Under the pieces are notes generated by a model that saw only the letters and a program-made list of their open reading frames with translations, searched no databases and was not told where the DNA came from. A stretch of DNA of 64,000 nt from assembly GCF_002104765.1 (NCBI RefSeq), contig NZ_NCXM01000002.1, forward strand, positions 124,001 to 188,000, in the 5' to 3' direction. Position numbers and translations under genes: made by a program. Shown one piece after another: positions 9,655-27,199 of this stretch. Position 1 is the first letter of the stretch, and each line of letters begins with the position of its first letter. Source of the stretch: Mycolicibacterium vulneris. GTDB lineage: Bacteria > Actinomycetota > Actinomycetes > Mycobacteriales > Mycobacteriaceae.

Positions 9655-9658
9655 CCCC

Positions 9659-10264
<606 letters not shown>

Positions 10265-10283
10265 CCGTTAGACAACAGCGAGG

Positions 10284-10306
10284 GCTCGAGTACTCAGCAC
10301 TCGAGC
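10284..10306 (+). other. Intercistronic hairpin between infC and rpmI
   Basis: GCTCGAGT, a 7-nt loop, then ACTCGAGC: a perfect 8-bp stem without a T-run, ending 21 bp before the rpmI start. It is placed where ribosomal protein L20 acts as a translational repressor in other bacteria; whether L20 binds this one is inference. Confidence 0.5.
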
Positions 10307-10327
10307 GCTTCATAGAACAGAGGAAAC

Positions 10328-10522
10328 ATGCCCAAAGCCAAGCCCCACAGCGGCGCGTCAAAGCGGTTCCGGCGCACCGGAACCGGCAAGATCGTCCGCC
10401 AGCAGACCAACCGCCGGCATCTGCTCGAGCACAAGCCCTCGAAGCGGACCCGCCGCCTCGACGGCCGAACCACGGTGTCGGCCAACGACACCAAGCGCGT
10501 TAACAGCCTCCTGAACGGCTGA
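10328..10522 (+). CDS. rpmI: 50S ribosomal protein L35
   Basis: 64 residues, standard length, very basic, with the typical L35 opening [14 protein letters not shown] and the conserved [16 protein letters not shown] stretch. It is preceded by AGAGGAAAC close to the ATG and sits 63 bp after infC in the conserved infC-rpmI-rplT order. Confidence 0.97.
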   Translation: MPKAKPHSGASKRFRRTGTGKIVRQQTNRRHLLEHKPSKRTRRLDGRTTVSANDTKRVNSLLNG

Positions 10523-10533
10523 CCACCGCGCCG

Positions 10534-10557
10534 GCCAGACCCGCATCGCGGGCTGGC
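10534..10557 (+). other. Intercistronic hairpin between rpmI and rplT
   Basis: GCCAG-A-CCCGC, ATC loop, GCGGG-CTGGC: a ten-pair stem with one bulged A and no T-run. It could be a weak pause site, an RNA-processing site or a ribosomal-protein binding site. The bulged stem is compatible with L20-type recognition, but that is inference. Confidence 0.45.
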
Positions 10558-10602
10558 ACGGCGACCCGACCAACTAATTGTGAACGAGAGTAGGAACATC
10601 CA

Positions 10603-10998
10603 ATGGCACGCGTGAAGCGGGCGGTCAACGCCCACAAGAAGAGGCGCAGCATCCTGAAGGCCTCGAAGGGCTATCGCGGCCAGCGATCCCGGCTCTATCG
10701 CAAGGCCAAAGAGCAGCAACTTCATTCACTGAACTACGCCTACCGCGACCGTCGTGCGCGCAAGGGCGAGTTCCGCAAACTGTGGATCTCGCGGATCAAC
10801 GCGGCGGCGCGCGCCAACGACATCACCTACAACCGGCTGATCCAGGGCCTCAAGGCCGCCGGTGTGGAAGTGGACCGTAAGAACCTGTCCGACATCGCGA
10901 TCGCCGACCCGGCCGCCTTCACGGCGCTGGTCGACATCGCGCGGGCGGCACTGCCCGAGGACGTCAACGCTCCCTCGGATTCCGGAGAAGCGGCCTAA
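10603..10998 (+). CDS. rplT: 50S ribosomal protein L20
   Basis: 131 residues (family about 117-130). N-terminal basic extension [14 protein letters not shown], the [17 protein letters not shown] rRNA-binding segment and the globular domain with [20 protein letters not shown] are all present. L20 is an early 23S rRNA assembly protein and represses its own operon in several bacteria. A purine-rich AGTAGGAA precedes the ATG. The short acidic C-terminal tail is typical of actinobacterial L20. Confidence 0.97.
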   Translation: MARVKRAVNAHKKRRSILKASKGYRGQRSRLYRKAKEQQLHSLNYAYRDRRARKGEFRKLWISRINAAARANDITYNRLIQGLKAAGVEVDRKNLSDIAIADPAAFTALVDIARAALPEDVNAPSDSGEAA

Positions 10999-11022
10999 CC
11001 AGACACCGTACGGACCGGCCAG

Positions 11023-11823
11023 GTGCTGACCGAACGTTCGGCCAGGGTCGCCGCGGCGGTCAAGTTGCACCGCCACGTCGGCCGCCGGCGGACGCGCCGA
11101 TTCCTCGCCGAAGGCCCCAACCTGGTGGAGGCCGCCGCCCGCCGCGGCCTGGTTCGCGACGTCTTCGTCACCGAAGTCGCCCAGCAGCGTCATGCGTCGC
11201 TGCTGGCGACTTTGGCATCCGCGGGATGCCCGGTGCATCCGGTCACCGAGCGCGCGGCAAAAGCGCTGTCCGACACCGTCACCCCGGCCGGGCTGGTCGC
11301 CGTCTGTGAAACGCCGCAGACCCACCTGCAGGACGTGCTGGTCGGCACGCCCGCGCTGGTCGCGGTCGCCGTCGAGGTCAGCGAGCCGGGCAACGCGGGC
11401 ACCCTCATCCGCCTCGCCGATGCGATGGGCGCGGCGGGCGTGATCCTCGGCGGCCACAGCGTCGACCCGTACAACGGCAAGTGCCTGCGCGCGTCGGCCG
11501 GCAGCATCTTCTCGGTCCCGGTCGTCGTCGCGCCGGACACGCTCGCCATCGTCGACGCGTTGCGTGCCGCGGGCCTGCAGCTGCTCGCCACCACCGTGGA
11601 CGGGGAGACGCGGCTCGACGAGGCCACCGACCTGCTCGGCGCACCGACGGCGTGGCTGTTCGGCCCCGAATCACACGGTCTGCCAACCGAAATCGCGGCG
11701 GCGGCCGACCGCCGCATGCGCATCCCGATGGCCGGCGGCGCGGAGAGCCTCAACGTGGCGTCGGCCGCGGCCATCTGTCTGTATCAGAGCGCGCGGGCGC
11801 TGAGCCTGCCTACGCGGCCGTAG
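11023..11823 (+). CDS. tsnR: SpoU/TrmH-family RNA 2'-O-methyltransferase (TsnR, Rv1644-like)
   Basis: 266 residues. The N-terminal region (about 1-80) is an L30e-like RNA substrate-binding domain. The C-terminal SPOUT domain carries the three family motifs: VSEPGNAGTLIR, LFGPESHGLP and IPMAGGAESLNVASAAAI, which form the AdoMet knot and dimer interface. It methylates a ribose in rRNA or tRNA; the exact nucleotide cannot be told from sequence. GTG start 24 bp after rplT. Its stop overlaps the convergent DUF2236 gene by 14 bp. Confidence 0.9.
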   Translation: MLTERSARVAAAVKLHRHVGRRRTRRFLAEGPNLVEAAARRGLVRDVFVTEVAQQRHASLLATLASAGCPVHPVTERAAKALSDTVTPAGLVAVCETPQTHLQDVLVGTPALVAVAVEVSEPGNAGTLIRLADAMGAAGVILGGHSVDPYNGKCLRASAGSIFSVPVVVAPDTLAIVDALRAAGLQLLATTVDGETRLDEATDLLGAPTAWLFGPESHGLPTEIAAAADRRMRIPMAGGAESLNVASAAAICLYQSARALSLPTRP

Positions 11824-12889
11824 CCGCCCGCTTCGGCCGGCCGCGGCCCGCGCGCAGGCCGGCCAGCGACAGCGTCGTATGCACCAGGGATCCGGCGCGT
11901 TCCATCAGGGCCCGGGCGGGCTGCAGCGCGGGCTCCAGCGGCGACTTGGGCGACGGCGGAAAGTAATGCATCGGCAGCCCGCGGCGGTCACGCGGCGGCG
12001 CCATGAACGGCGGGGCCTCGACCAGCGGCGCGTCGGTGGGTAGCCGACCCTCGGCGCGGCGGTAGGCAGCCAGCGCGCGCGGGTGCAGCCGGATCTCGTC
12101 GGGCACCGCCACGAAGGCCAGTTCGACGAGCTTGCCGAACAAGCGCAGCAACACCTCGTCGCCTGGTGTCCAGCGCATTCCGGCCTTCTCGCGCACCGCG
12201 GGCTCGAAGAGTCCCGCCGCGATCCAGCGCTGGCCAGCGACCAGCGGCTTGAAGATCTGGTCCCAGACGGGGGTTGGCATCAGGACGAACTTGGGCTTCG
12301 GGATTCGCATCTGGAAGATGTCGAGTGTCGCCCGGTTGATTTCCAGGGTGTCGCGGCCGGTGCGCTCCCAGTACTCCTGGAAGTCCTCCCACGTTTCGGG
12401 CACCGGCCGCATGCTCATCCCGTACATCCGGTACCACTGCACGTGCTCGGCGAACAGCTGCCGCTTCTCGGCCTCGGTCAGGCCGCCGCAGAAGTACTCG
12501 GCCACCTTGACGATCAACATGAAAAACGTGGCGTGCGCCCAGTAGAAGGTCTCCGGGTCGAGCGCGTGATAGCGGCGCCCGGCGGCGTCGGTGCCCTTGA
12601 TGGTGTGGTGGTAGCTGGTGATCTGCCGGCCGGTCTGCGCTGCCCGGTCGCCGTCGTAGACCACGCCCATGATCGGGTATACCGACCGGGCGACCCGCTG
12701 CAGCGGCTCCCGCAGCACGATCGAATGCTCCTCGACGGCCGCGCCGAGTTTGGGGTACATGTTCTGGATCGCCCCGATCCAGACACCCATCATTCCGGTG
12801 CGCAGATCGCCAAAATACTTCCAGGTCAGGGAATCTGGTCCGAGCGGGTCCGCGGATTCGCCCCCGCCAGCGTGCACCGTGCCAGTCAT
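11810..12889 (-). CDS. DUF2236 (mpaB/rubber-oxygenase-like) protein, Rv1645c-like
   Basis: 359 residues. The DUF2236 family includes latex-clearing protein (Lcp) and MpaB, b-type heme or oxygenase-like proteins; here the core spans about residues 20-280 with conserved histidines such as YHHTIKG and FYWAHATFF. Its substrate in mycobacteria is unknown; a lipid oxidation role is inference. No signal peptide is obvious. A strong AGGAGG precedes the ATG by about 5 bp. A promoter with an operator-like palindrome lies just upstream, so it is probably controlled by a dimeric repressor. Confidence 0.85.
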   Translation of the reverse strand: MTGTVHAGGGESADPLGPDSLTWKYFGDLRTGMMGVWIGAIQNMYPKLGAAVEEHSIVLREPLQRVARSVYPIMGVVYDGDRAAQTGRQITSYHHTIKGTDAAGRRYHALDPETFYWAHATFFMLIVKVAEYFCGGLTEAEKRQLFAEHVQWYRMYGMSMRPVPETWEDFQEYWERTGRDTLEINRATLDIFQMRIPKPKFVLMPTPVWDQIFKPLVAGQRWIAAGLFEPAVREKAGMRWTPGDEVLLRLFGKLVELAFVAVPDEIRLHPRALAAYRRAEGRLPTDAPLVEAPPFMAPPRDRRGLPMHYFPPSPKSPLEPALQPARALMERAGSLVHTTLSLAGLRAGRGRPKRAATAA

Positions 12890-12915
12890 CGCGGCCTCCT
12901 GCTCCGATTGGGCTC

Positions 12916-12944
12916 ACGATAACTTTGACAACGGGCGTTGTCTA
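12916..12944 (-). promoter_or_regulatory. Promoter of the DUF2236 gene
   Basis: Read on the minus strand: TAGACA (-35, 12944-12939), 17-bp spacer, TATCGT (-10, 12921-12916). Transcription would start near 12909, about 20 nt before the ATG, leaving room for the AGGAGG site. Confidence 0.55.
12927..12942. promoter_or_regulatory. 16-bp palindromic operator in the DUF2236 promoter
   Basis: GACAAC-GGGC-GTTGTC: perfect 6-bp arms. It overlaps the -35 element and most of the spacer, the standard position for a TetR-type repressor site. No TetR gene is adjacent, so the regulator would be encoded elsewhere. Confidence 0.6.
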
Positions 12945-13099
12945 CGATTTCGGCGATGTGTTCGCGAGGGTGTTATCGAGCTTCCACATCGGTGTGGCGC
13001 CATTGTGATCAGGTGGTTTTGTGCGAGATGTGACACATCCGGCAGAACCGTCGCGGACTGTCGTTGCCTGCTTCTGGCGAAAACAAATAACCTGGCCAG

Positions 13100-14011
13100 G
13101 TGGAACTCGCGCGTCGCGATCTGGACCCGGGTGAGCCCGAAGAGACCGAGGCGCAATCCGTTACGCAACGCTCTCCATTGCACAGCGCGACTCAATGGCT
13201 GCACAGCCGCAACCGCAGCCCCGGGGCGGTTGCGTTCATCCGGCGCGCGCGCAAGATGCTGCCCGGCGACCCCGAGTTCGGCGATCCGCTGTCTACGGCG
13301 GGCGACGGCGGTCCGCGCGCCGCGGCGCGCGCGGCCGACCGGCTGCTGGGGGACCGCAACGCCGTGTCACGCGAGGTGAGCCTCGGAGTGCTGCAGGTGT
13401 GGCAGGCGCTGACCGAGGGGGTGTCCCGGCGACCGGCCAACGCGGAGGTGACGCTGGTCTTCACCGACCTGGTGGGCTTCTCGACGTGGTCCCTGCAGGC
13501 CGGCGACGACGCGGCCCTCGCGCTGCTGCGCCAGGTGGCGCGGGCGCTCGAGCCACCCCTGCTCGACGCCGGCGGACACATCGTCAAACGAATGGGCGAC
13601 GGCCTGATGGCCGTATTCGGCGACCCGACGGTCGCCGTGCGGGCCGTGCTAACCGCCAAGGAGGCGCTGAAATCGGTCGAGGTGGCGGGTCATACGCCCC
13701 GGATGCGGGTCGGGATTCACACCGGGCGACCGCAGCGGCTGGCGGCCGACTGGCTCGGTGTCGATGTGAATATCGCCGCACGAGTTATGGAAAGAGCCAC
13801 CAAGGGTGGAATCATGGTGTCGAGTTCAACGTTAGATCTGATACCGCAAAGCGAGTTGGACGCGTTGGGCGTCGAGGCCAAACGCACGAGGAAGCCGGTT
13901 TTCGGGGCGAAGCCCGCCGGCATTCCCGACGATTTGGCGATATATCGCCTCAAGACTCTTAAGGAGTTGTCAGGCCCTGATGACACAGCCGAGACGAAAT
14001 CGCAGCCATAA
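13100..14011 (+). CDS. Class III adenylyl cyclase (Rv1647-like)
   Basis: 303 residues. The cyclase homology domain covers about 112-285. Both metal-binding aspartates are visible: Asp123 in FTDLVGF and Asp167 in KRMGDGLMAVF. The transition-state Asn/Arg pair is in GVDVNIAARV. The N-terminal ~100 residues are not a recognised sensor domain and there is no membrane segment, so it is a soluble enzyme making cAMP from ATP. In M. tuberculosis a PE gene (PE17) lies between this gene and the DUF2236 gene; it is absent here. The next gene starts 3 bp after the stop. Confidence 0.92.
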   Translation: MELARRDLDPGEPEETEAQSVTQRSPLHSATQWLHSRNRSPGAVAFIRRARKMLPGDPEFGDPLSTAGDGGPRAAARAADRLLGDRNAVSREVSLGVLQVWQALTEGVSRRPANAEVTLVFTDLVGFSTWSLQAGDDAALALLRQVARALEPPLLDAGGHIVKRMGDGLMAVFGDPTVAVRAVLTAKEALKSVEVAGHTPRMRVGIHTGRPQRLAADWLGVDVNIAARVMERATKGGIMVSSSTLDLIPQSELDALGVEAKRTRKPVFGAKPAGIPDDLAIYRLKTLKELSGPDDTAETKSQP

Positions 14012-14014
14012 TGG

Positions 14015-14839
14015 ATGCCAATGTTAGGGGGCATCGTGTCCCGGCTCGCCCGGGTCCAATTCACTGTGGGTTATGCGGCGCTGCTCCTTGCCATCAGCTG
14101 CGCCATCCTGGCCCTCGGCCCGCACGCACATGACGTCATCGTTCAGCGGGCCAGCACCAACGTGCACAACCTGGCCCATGGTCACCTGGGCACGCTGCTG
14201 GGCAGCGCGCTGGTGGTCGACGCCGGCCCGCTCTACTTCTGGCTGCCCTTCCTGACCTGCCTGCTGGCGCTGGCCGAGCTGCATCTACGCACCATCCGGC
14301 TGGTGGTGGCCTTCCTGGTCGGCCACATCGGCGCGACGCTGCTGGTGGCCGCCGCCCTGGCCGCGTCGGTCGAGTTCGGCTGGCTGCCCGTGTCGATCAC
14401 CCGGGCCAGCGACGTCGGCATGAGCTACGGCGCTCTGGCGGTGCTCGGCGCGATGACGGCGGTGATCCCGTCGCGCTGGCGGGCCGCCTGGGTCGGCTGG
14501 TGGGTGTCGGCGGGCATCGCTTCGGCGATCATCGGCGGCGACTTCACCGACGCCGGCCACACCGTCGCGGTGATCCTGGGCGTGCTGGTCTCCGCCCGGT
14601 TCCGGCAGCCGATCCACTGGACGCCGACGCGATACCTGATGCTGGCGGCGTCCTCGGGCTTCGGCTTCCTGATGCTGGCCCACCACTGGGGGACCCTGGC
14701 GGCGACACCGGTGTTCGGCCTCGTCGGCGCCTTCGTCGCCTACCAGCTGGCGAAGTTGGCCGGCGGTCGACGCCTTGCGGCCTTGCCGCTCGAGGGTGGC
14801 GACACGCTGGCCGGCCCGCAGCCGGCCGTCGCAGGCTAA
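14015..14839 (+). CDS. Rhomboid-like integral membrane protein (Rv1648-like)
   Basis: 274 residues with about six or seven hydrophobic segments (starting near 15, 60, 90, 130, 150, 180, 215). The spacing and the GHIGATLL stretch resemble the mycobacterial rhomboid-like family, but I do not see a convincing GxSx serine plus histidine dyad, so protease activity is doubtful. ATG start 3 bp after the cyclase stop, so the two are probably translationally coupled. Confidence 0.75.
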   Translation: MPMLGGIVSRLARVQFTVGYAALLLAISCAILALGPHAHDVIVQRASTNVHNLAHGHLGTLLGSALVVDAGPLYFWLPFLTCLLALAELHLRTIRLVVAFLVGHIGATLLVAAALAASVEFGWLPVSITRASDVGMSYGALAVLGAMTAVIPSRWRAAWVGWWVSAGIASAIIGGDFTDAGHTVAVILGVLVSARFRQPIHWTPTRYLMLAASSGFGFLMLAHHWGTLAATPVFGLVGAFVAYQLAKLAGGRRLAALPLEGGDTLAGPQPAVAG

Positions 14840-14924
14840 GCCACTTCGCGACCGTCGCAGGTGCTCGCGCGTCCGCGGGCAGCTCAACTGCCACGCGCAC
14901 GCCGGGCGCCACGCGCCGAATCAC

Positions 14925-16029
<1,105 letters not shown>

Positions 16030-16030
<1 letters not shown>

Positions 16031-18525
16031 TGCGCGTTCCGTACAGCTGGCTACGTGAGGTCGTGGCGGCCGGCGCGCCGGACTGGGACGTCGCCCCCGC
16101 CGAGCTCGAGCAGGCGCTGGTGCGCATCGGCCACGAGGTCGAAGAGGTGGCCACCCTCGGGCCGGTCGAGGGGCCGCTGACCGTGGGCCGGGTAACGGCC
16201 ATCGAAGAACTCACCGGTTTCAAAAAGCCGATCCGGTTCTGCCACGTCGACGTGGGCGAGGGCAAAGACCGTGAGATCGTCTGTGGCGCAACAAACTTCG
16301 CTGTGGGTGACCTGATCGTCGCGGCGTTGCCCGGCACCACGCTGCCGGGCGACTTCAAGATCGCCGCCCGCAAGACCTACGGCCGCAACTCCGACGGCAT
16401 GATCTGCTCGGCGGCGGAACTCGGTCTGGGCGCCGATCATTCGGGGATCCTGGTGCTGCCGCCGGGCACCGCCGACCCGGGCGCCGACGGCGCCGCGGTG
16501 CTCGGTCTGGACGACGTGATCTTCCACCTGGCGATCACGCCCGACCGCGGCTACTGCATGTCGCTGCGCGGCCTGGCCCGCGAGATCGCCTGCGCCTACG
16601 ATCTGGACTTCGTCGACCCCGCCGGCGGTCAGGTGATCAAGCCGCTGCCGGTCAACGGCGAGGCCTGGCCGCTGACCGTGCAGCCCGGCACCGGCGTGCG
16701 ACGCTTCGCTCTCCGTCCGGTCACCGGCATCGACCCCGCGGCCGTATCGCCGTGGTGGCTGCAGCGCCGGCTGCTGTTGTCCGGCATACGCGCGGCCTCC
16801 CCGGCGGTCGACGTGACGAATTACGTGATGCTCGAGCTCGGTCACCCCATGCACGCGCACGACCGCAAGCGGATCACCGGAAGCTTCGGCGTGCGGTTTG
16901 CCCGGCCCGGCGAGACCGTGGTGACCCTCGACGACATCGAGCGCAAACTCGAGCCGACCGACGTCCTCATCGTCGACGACACGGCGACCACCGCGATCGG
17001 CGGCGTGATGGGCGCGGCGAGCACTGAGGTGCGCGCCGATTCGACCGACGTGCTGCTCGAGGCCGCGGTCTGGGATCCCGCCGCCGTCTCGCGCACCCAG
17101 CGCAGACTGCACCTGCCCAGCGAAGCCGCCCGCCGCTACGAGCGGGGTGTGGATCCGGCCATCTCGGTGGCCGCGCTGGACCGGTGCGCCACACTGCTCG
17201 CCGACATCGCGGGCGGAGTGGTCTCCGACAGCCTGACCGATTGGCGCGGCGAGCCACCGCGCGATGACTGGTCGCTCCCGGCCATCGAGATCTCCGTGGA
17301 CCTGCCGGATCGCGTCGCCGGGGTGCCCTACGCGCCGGGCGCGACCGTCAAGCGGCTCGCCCAGATCGGCGCCGACGTGGCGGAGCGGGGCGACACGTTG
17401 ACGGTGACCCCACCCAGCTGGCGGCCCGACCTCGTGCAGCCCGCCGACCTCGTCGAGGAGGTGCTGCGCCTGGAGGGGCTGGAGGCCATTCCGTCGGTGC
17501 TGCCGCCGGCGCCGGCCGGCCGGGGCCTGTCCGCCGTGCAGAGGCGTCGCCGCGCCATCGGCAAGGCCCTGGCCCAGTCCGGCTACGTCGAGATCCTGCC
17601 GACGCCGTTCCTGCCCGCGGGTGTGTTCGACCTGTGGGGCCTGCCGGCCGACGACCCGCGGCGCACCACCACCGACGTGCTCAACCCGCTGGAGGCCGAC
17701 CGCCCACACCTGGCCACCACGCTTCTTCCCGCCCTGCTGGAAGCGTTGGTGCGCAACGTATCTCGCGGCCTGGTCGACGTCTCGCTGTATGCCCTGGCGC
17801 AGGTGGTCCAGCCGACGTCGGACACCCATACGGTGGATCTCATCCCCGTCGACCGTCGGCCCACCGACGCCGAGATCGCCGTGCTCGACGCGTCGTTGCC
17901 GCGGCAGCCGCAGCACGTCGCGGCGGTGCTCACCGGCCTGCGCGAGCCCCGCGGACCCTGGGGGCCGGGCCGCCGGGCCGAGGCCGCCGACGCATTCGAG
18001 GCGGTCCGCATCGTCGCCCGGGCGAGCGGAATCGACGTGCGGTTGCGCGCGGCGCAGCAGCTGCCGTGGCATCCCGGGCGGTGTGCTGAAGTGCTCGTCG
18101 GGGACACCCCGGTGGGTTACGCGGGCCAGTTGCATCCCGCGGTGATCGAGCGCTCCGGGCTGCCCAAGGGCACCTGCGCCCTCGAGCTGAACCTGGATGC
18201 GATGCCCATCGCCGTCGCGCTGCCCGCGCCCCGGGTGTCGCCGTTCCCGGCCGTCTTCCAGGACGTCAGCCTGGTGGTGGCCGCGCACGTACCGGCCCAG
18301 GCGGTGGCCGACGCCGTCCGCGAGGGCGCGGGGGAGCTGCTCGAAGACCTGCAACTGTTCGACGTGTTCACCGGCCCGCAGATCGGCGAGGACCGCAAGT
18401 CGCTGACCTTCGCGCTGCGGTTCCGCGCGCCCGATCGCACGCTCACCGAGGACGACGCCACCGCGGCCCGCGACGCGGCGGTCCGCCGCGCCGCCGAGGC
18501 GGTCGGCGCGGAGCTCCGCGCCTAG
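16030..18525 (+). CDS. pheT: Phenylalanyl-tRNA synthetase beta subunit
   Basis: 831 residues, normal length. It shows the N-terminal EMAP/OB-like tRNA-binding domain (GAT-NFAVGD), the B3/B4 editing domain (about 210-390), the B5 domain, the inactive class II-like core and the C-terminal ferredoxin-like anticodon-binding domain ([15 protein letters not shown] onward). The beta subunit edits Tyr-tRNA-Phe and holds the complex together. The ATG overlaps the pheS stop. The pheT stop lies 10 bp before the argC -35. Confidence 0.97.
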
Positions 18526-18535
18526 TGGAATGGAT

Positions 18536-20816
<2,281 letters not shown>

Positions 20817-20820
<4 letters not shown>

Positions 20821-21764
20821 CCCTGAAAACCGAAGCGACCGCAGCGCTGTCCACCGCGGTCAAGGCGCAGGTGCTCGCCGAAGCCCTGCCCTGGCTCAAG
20901 CAGCTACACGGCAAGATCGTCGTCATCAAGTACGGCGGCAACGCCATGACCGACGACACGTTGCGCCACGCGTTCGCCGCCGACATGGCGTTTCTGCGTA
21001 ACTGCGGCGTCCATCCCGTCGTCGTGCACGGCGGGGGCCCGCAGATCACCGCGATGCTGCGCCGGCTCGGCATCCCGGGCGACTTCAAGGGCGGATTCCG
21101 GGTCACCACACCGGAAGTGCTCGACGTGGCGCGGATGGTGCTGTTCGGCCAGGTCGGCCGCGAGCTGGTCAACCTGATCAACGCGCACGGGCCGTATGCC
21201 GTCGGCATCACCGGCGAGGACGCCCAGCTGTTCACCGCCGTGCGGCGCAGCGTCACCGTGGACGGCGTGGCCACCGATATCGGCCTGGTCGGGGACGTCG
21301 AGCGGGTAAACACCGCCGCGGTGCTGGATCTGATTGCGGCACGGCGTATTCCGGTGGTGTCGACGCTGGCCCCGGACGCCGAGGGCGTGGTGCACAACAT
21401 CAACGCCGACACCGCCGCGGCGGCGCTGGCCGAGGCGTTGAACGCCGAGAAGCTGTTGATGCTCACCGATGTCGAAGGCCTGTACACCAGCTGGCCGGAC
21501 CGCGGTTCGCTGGTCAGCGAAATCGACACCGCCACACTGTCGCAACTGCTACCCACGCTGGAGGCGGGCATGATTCCCAAAGTCGAAGCCTGTCTGCGGG
21601 CGGTGACCGCGGGCGTGCCGAGCGCGCACGTCATCGACGGGCGGGTCGAACACTGCGTGCTGGTCGAGCTTTTCACCGACGAGGGCACCGGCACCAAGGT
21701 GGTGCGCGCCGGCGACGATGCAGAGCGCAGCGATGAGGAGGAGCGGCGCAGGTGGAAAGCGTGA
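20817..21764 (+). CDS. argB: N-acetylglutamate kinase
   Basis: 315 residues from the ATG overlapping the argJ stop. Second step of arginine synthesis and usual target of arginine feedback. Amino-acid kinase motifs KYGGNAM, HGGGPQI and [13 protein letters not shown] are intact. Mycobacterial ArgB normally ends soon after TGTKVV; here a polar tail ([17 protein letters not shown]) continues into the downstream repeat and overlaps argD by 13 bp. The tail is encoded by that repeat and is unlikely to matter for catalysis. Confidence 0.94.
21713..21751 (+). repeat. Dispersed short repeat, copy 1 (argB/argD junction)
   Basis: Begins CGACGATGCAGAGCGCAGCG and continues through GATGAGGAGGAGCGGCGCAG. 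It shares 33 of 36 aligned positions with the copy before argF, apart from a 3-bp gap. It supplies the purine-rich ribosome binding site of argD and the C-terminal tail of ArgB. Confidence 0.75.
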
Positions 21765-22954
21765 AGGCGACGGATGCCATGAAGCAGCGGTGGGAAGCCG
21801 TGATGATGAACAACTACGGCACCCCGCCGATGGCCTTGGCCAGCGGCGACGGCGCCGTGGTCACCGACGTGGACGGCGAGACGTATCTCGACCTGCTCGG
21901 CGGCATCGCGGTCAATGTCCTCGGCCACCGCCACCCCGCGATCATCGAGGCCGTCACCCACCAGATGTCGACGCTGGGCCACACGTCCAACCTGTATGCC
22001 ACCGAACCGAGCCTCGCGCTGGCCGAAGAACTGGTAAACCTGCTCGGCGCCGATTCCCCGGCGCGGGTGTTCTTCTGCAACTCCGGTACCGAGGCCAACG
22101 AGGTGGCGTTCAAATTGTCCCGGCTCACCGGACGCACCAAACTGGTTGCCGCACAAGAGGCTTTCCACGGCCGCACCATGGGCTCGCTGGCGCTGACCGG
22201 GCAGCCGAGCAAGCAGGCGCCGTTCGCGCCGCTGCCCGGCGACGTCACGCACGTGCCCTACGGCGACACCGACGCCCTGGCCGCGGCGGTCGACGACGCC
22301 ACCGCCGCCGTGTTCCTGGAGCCGATCATGGGGGAGAGCGGCGTCGTCATCCCGCCCGAGGGATACCTCGTCGCCGCCCGCGACATCACCGCGCGGCACG
22401 GGGCGCTGCTGGTACTCGATGAGGTGCAGACCGGGATGGGCCGCACCGGAACGTTTTTCGCCCACCAGCACGACGGCATCACCCCCGACGTCGTGACGCT
22501 GGCCAAGGGGCTCGGCGGCGGCCTGCCCATCGGCGCCTGCCTGGCCATCGGGCCGGCCGCCGACCTGATGACACCCGGCCTGCACGGCAGCACCTTCGGC
22601 GGCAACCCGGTCTGCGCGGCGGCGGCGCTCGCGGTGCTGCGGGTGCTGGCCGAGGAGAACCTGGTCCGGCACGCCGAGGTGCTGGGCAAGTCGCTGCGCC
22701 ACGGCATCGAGGCGCTGGGCCACCCGCTGATCGACCACGTGCGCGGCCGCGGGCTGCTCTGCGGCGTGGCGCTCACCGCGCCGCGCGCCAAGGGCGCCGA
22801 AGCGGCCGCCCGCCGGGCCGGGTTCCTAATGAACGCGGCCGCACCCGACGTCATCCGGCTGGCGCCGCCGCTGATCATCACCGAAGCCCAGGTCGACGGC
22901 TTCGTCGCCGCGCTGCCGGGCATCCTCGACGAAGCAGCAGGAGCCGCAGCATGA
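21752..22954 (+). CDS. argD: Acetylornithine aminotransferase
   Basis: 400 residues. PLP enzyme converting N-acetylglutamate semialdehyde to N-acetylornithine. Class III aminotransferase features: [11 protein letters not shown] phosphate-binding loop, [14 protein letters not shown] with the PLP-binding Asp, and the Schiff-base Lys in [12 protein letters not shown]. The GTG at 21752 follows the AGGAGGAG of the repeat; an ATG nine codons later is an alternative start. A 51-bp gap with the second repeat copy follows. Confidence 0.95.
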   Translation: MESVKATDAMKQRWEAVMMNNYGTPPMALASGDGAVVTDVDGETYLDLLGGIAVNVLGHRHPAIIEAVTHQMSTLGHTSNLYATEPSLALAEELVNLLGADSPARVFFCNSGTEANEVAFKLSRLTGRTKLVAAQEAFHGRTMGSLALTGQPSKQAPFAPLPGDVTHVPYGDTDALAAAVDDATAAVFLEPIMGESGVVIPPEGYLVAARDITARHGALLVLDEVQTGMGRTGTFFAHQHDGITPDVVTLAKGLGGGLPIGACLAIGPAADLMTPGLHGSTFGGNPVCAAAALAVLRVLAEENLVRHAEVLGKSLRHGIEALGHPLIDHVRGRGLLCGVALTAPRAKGAEAAARRAGFLMNAAAPDVIRLAPPLIITEAQVDGFVAALPGILDEAAGAAA

Positions 22955-24423
<1,469 letters not shown>

Positions 24424-24449
24424 GCGTTTCAACCTAAGGAGATTGGTTC

Positions 24450-27088
<2,639 letters not shown>

Positions 27089-27104
27089 GATGAGGTTGGT
27101 TTCC

Positions 27105-27133
27105 CTGACGGGCCGTGGCGGGCAGACTAGACT
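27105..27133 (+). promoter_or_regulatory. Candidate promoter of the pks10-like gene
   Basis: CTGACG (27105-27110), 17-bp spacer, TAGACT (27128-27133, fitting TANNNT). Start near 27140 would leave a 60-nt leader. It separates the polyketide cluster from the arginine operon. Confidence 0.4.
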
Positions 27134-27199
27134 TCGGGCTCAAAGCGATCCGCTTGAACGTTTCGGGCCGGGTCCTCGTCACCAAGGGGTGGGAGAACA

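Larger units (their letters stand above)
9188..9658. other. Divergent lysX/infC intergenic region with long infC leader
   Basis: 471 bp without a gene. On the plus strand it holds a candidate -10, a strong hairpin and an intrinsic terminator, listed separately. On the minus strand it can be read as a LysX-like N-terminal extension, but a stop at 9227-9229 breaks that reading. I read the similarity to the annotated M. tuberculosis LysX N-terminus as conservation of the infC leader on the other strand. Confidence 0.6.
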
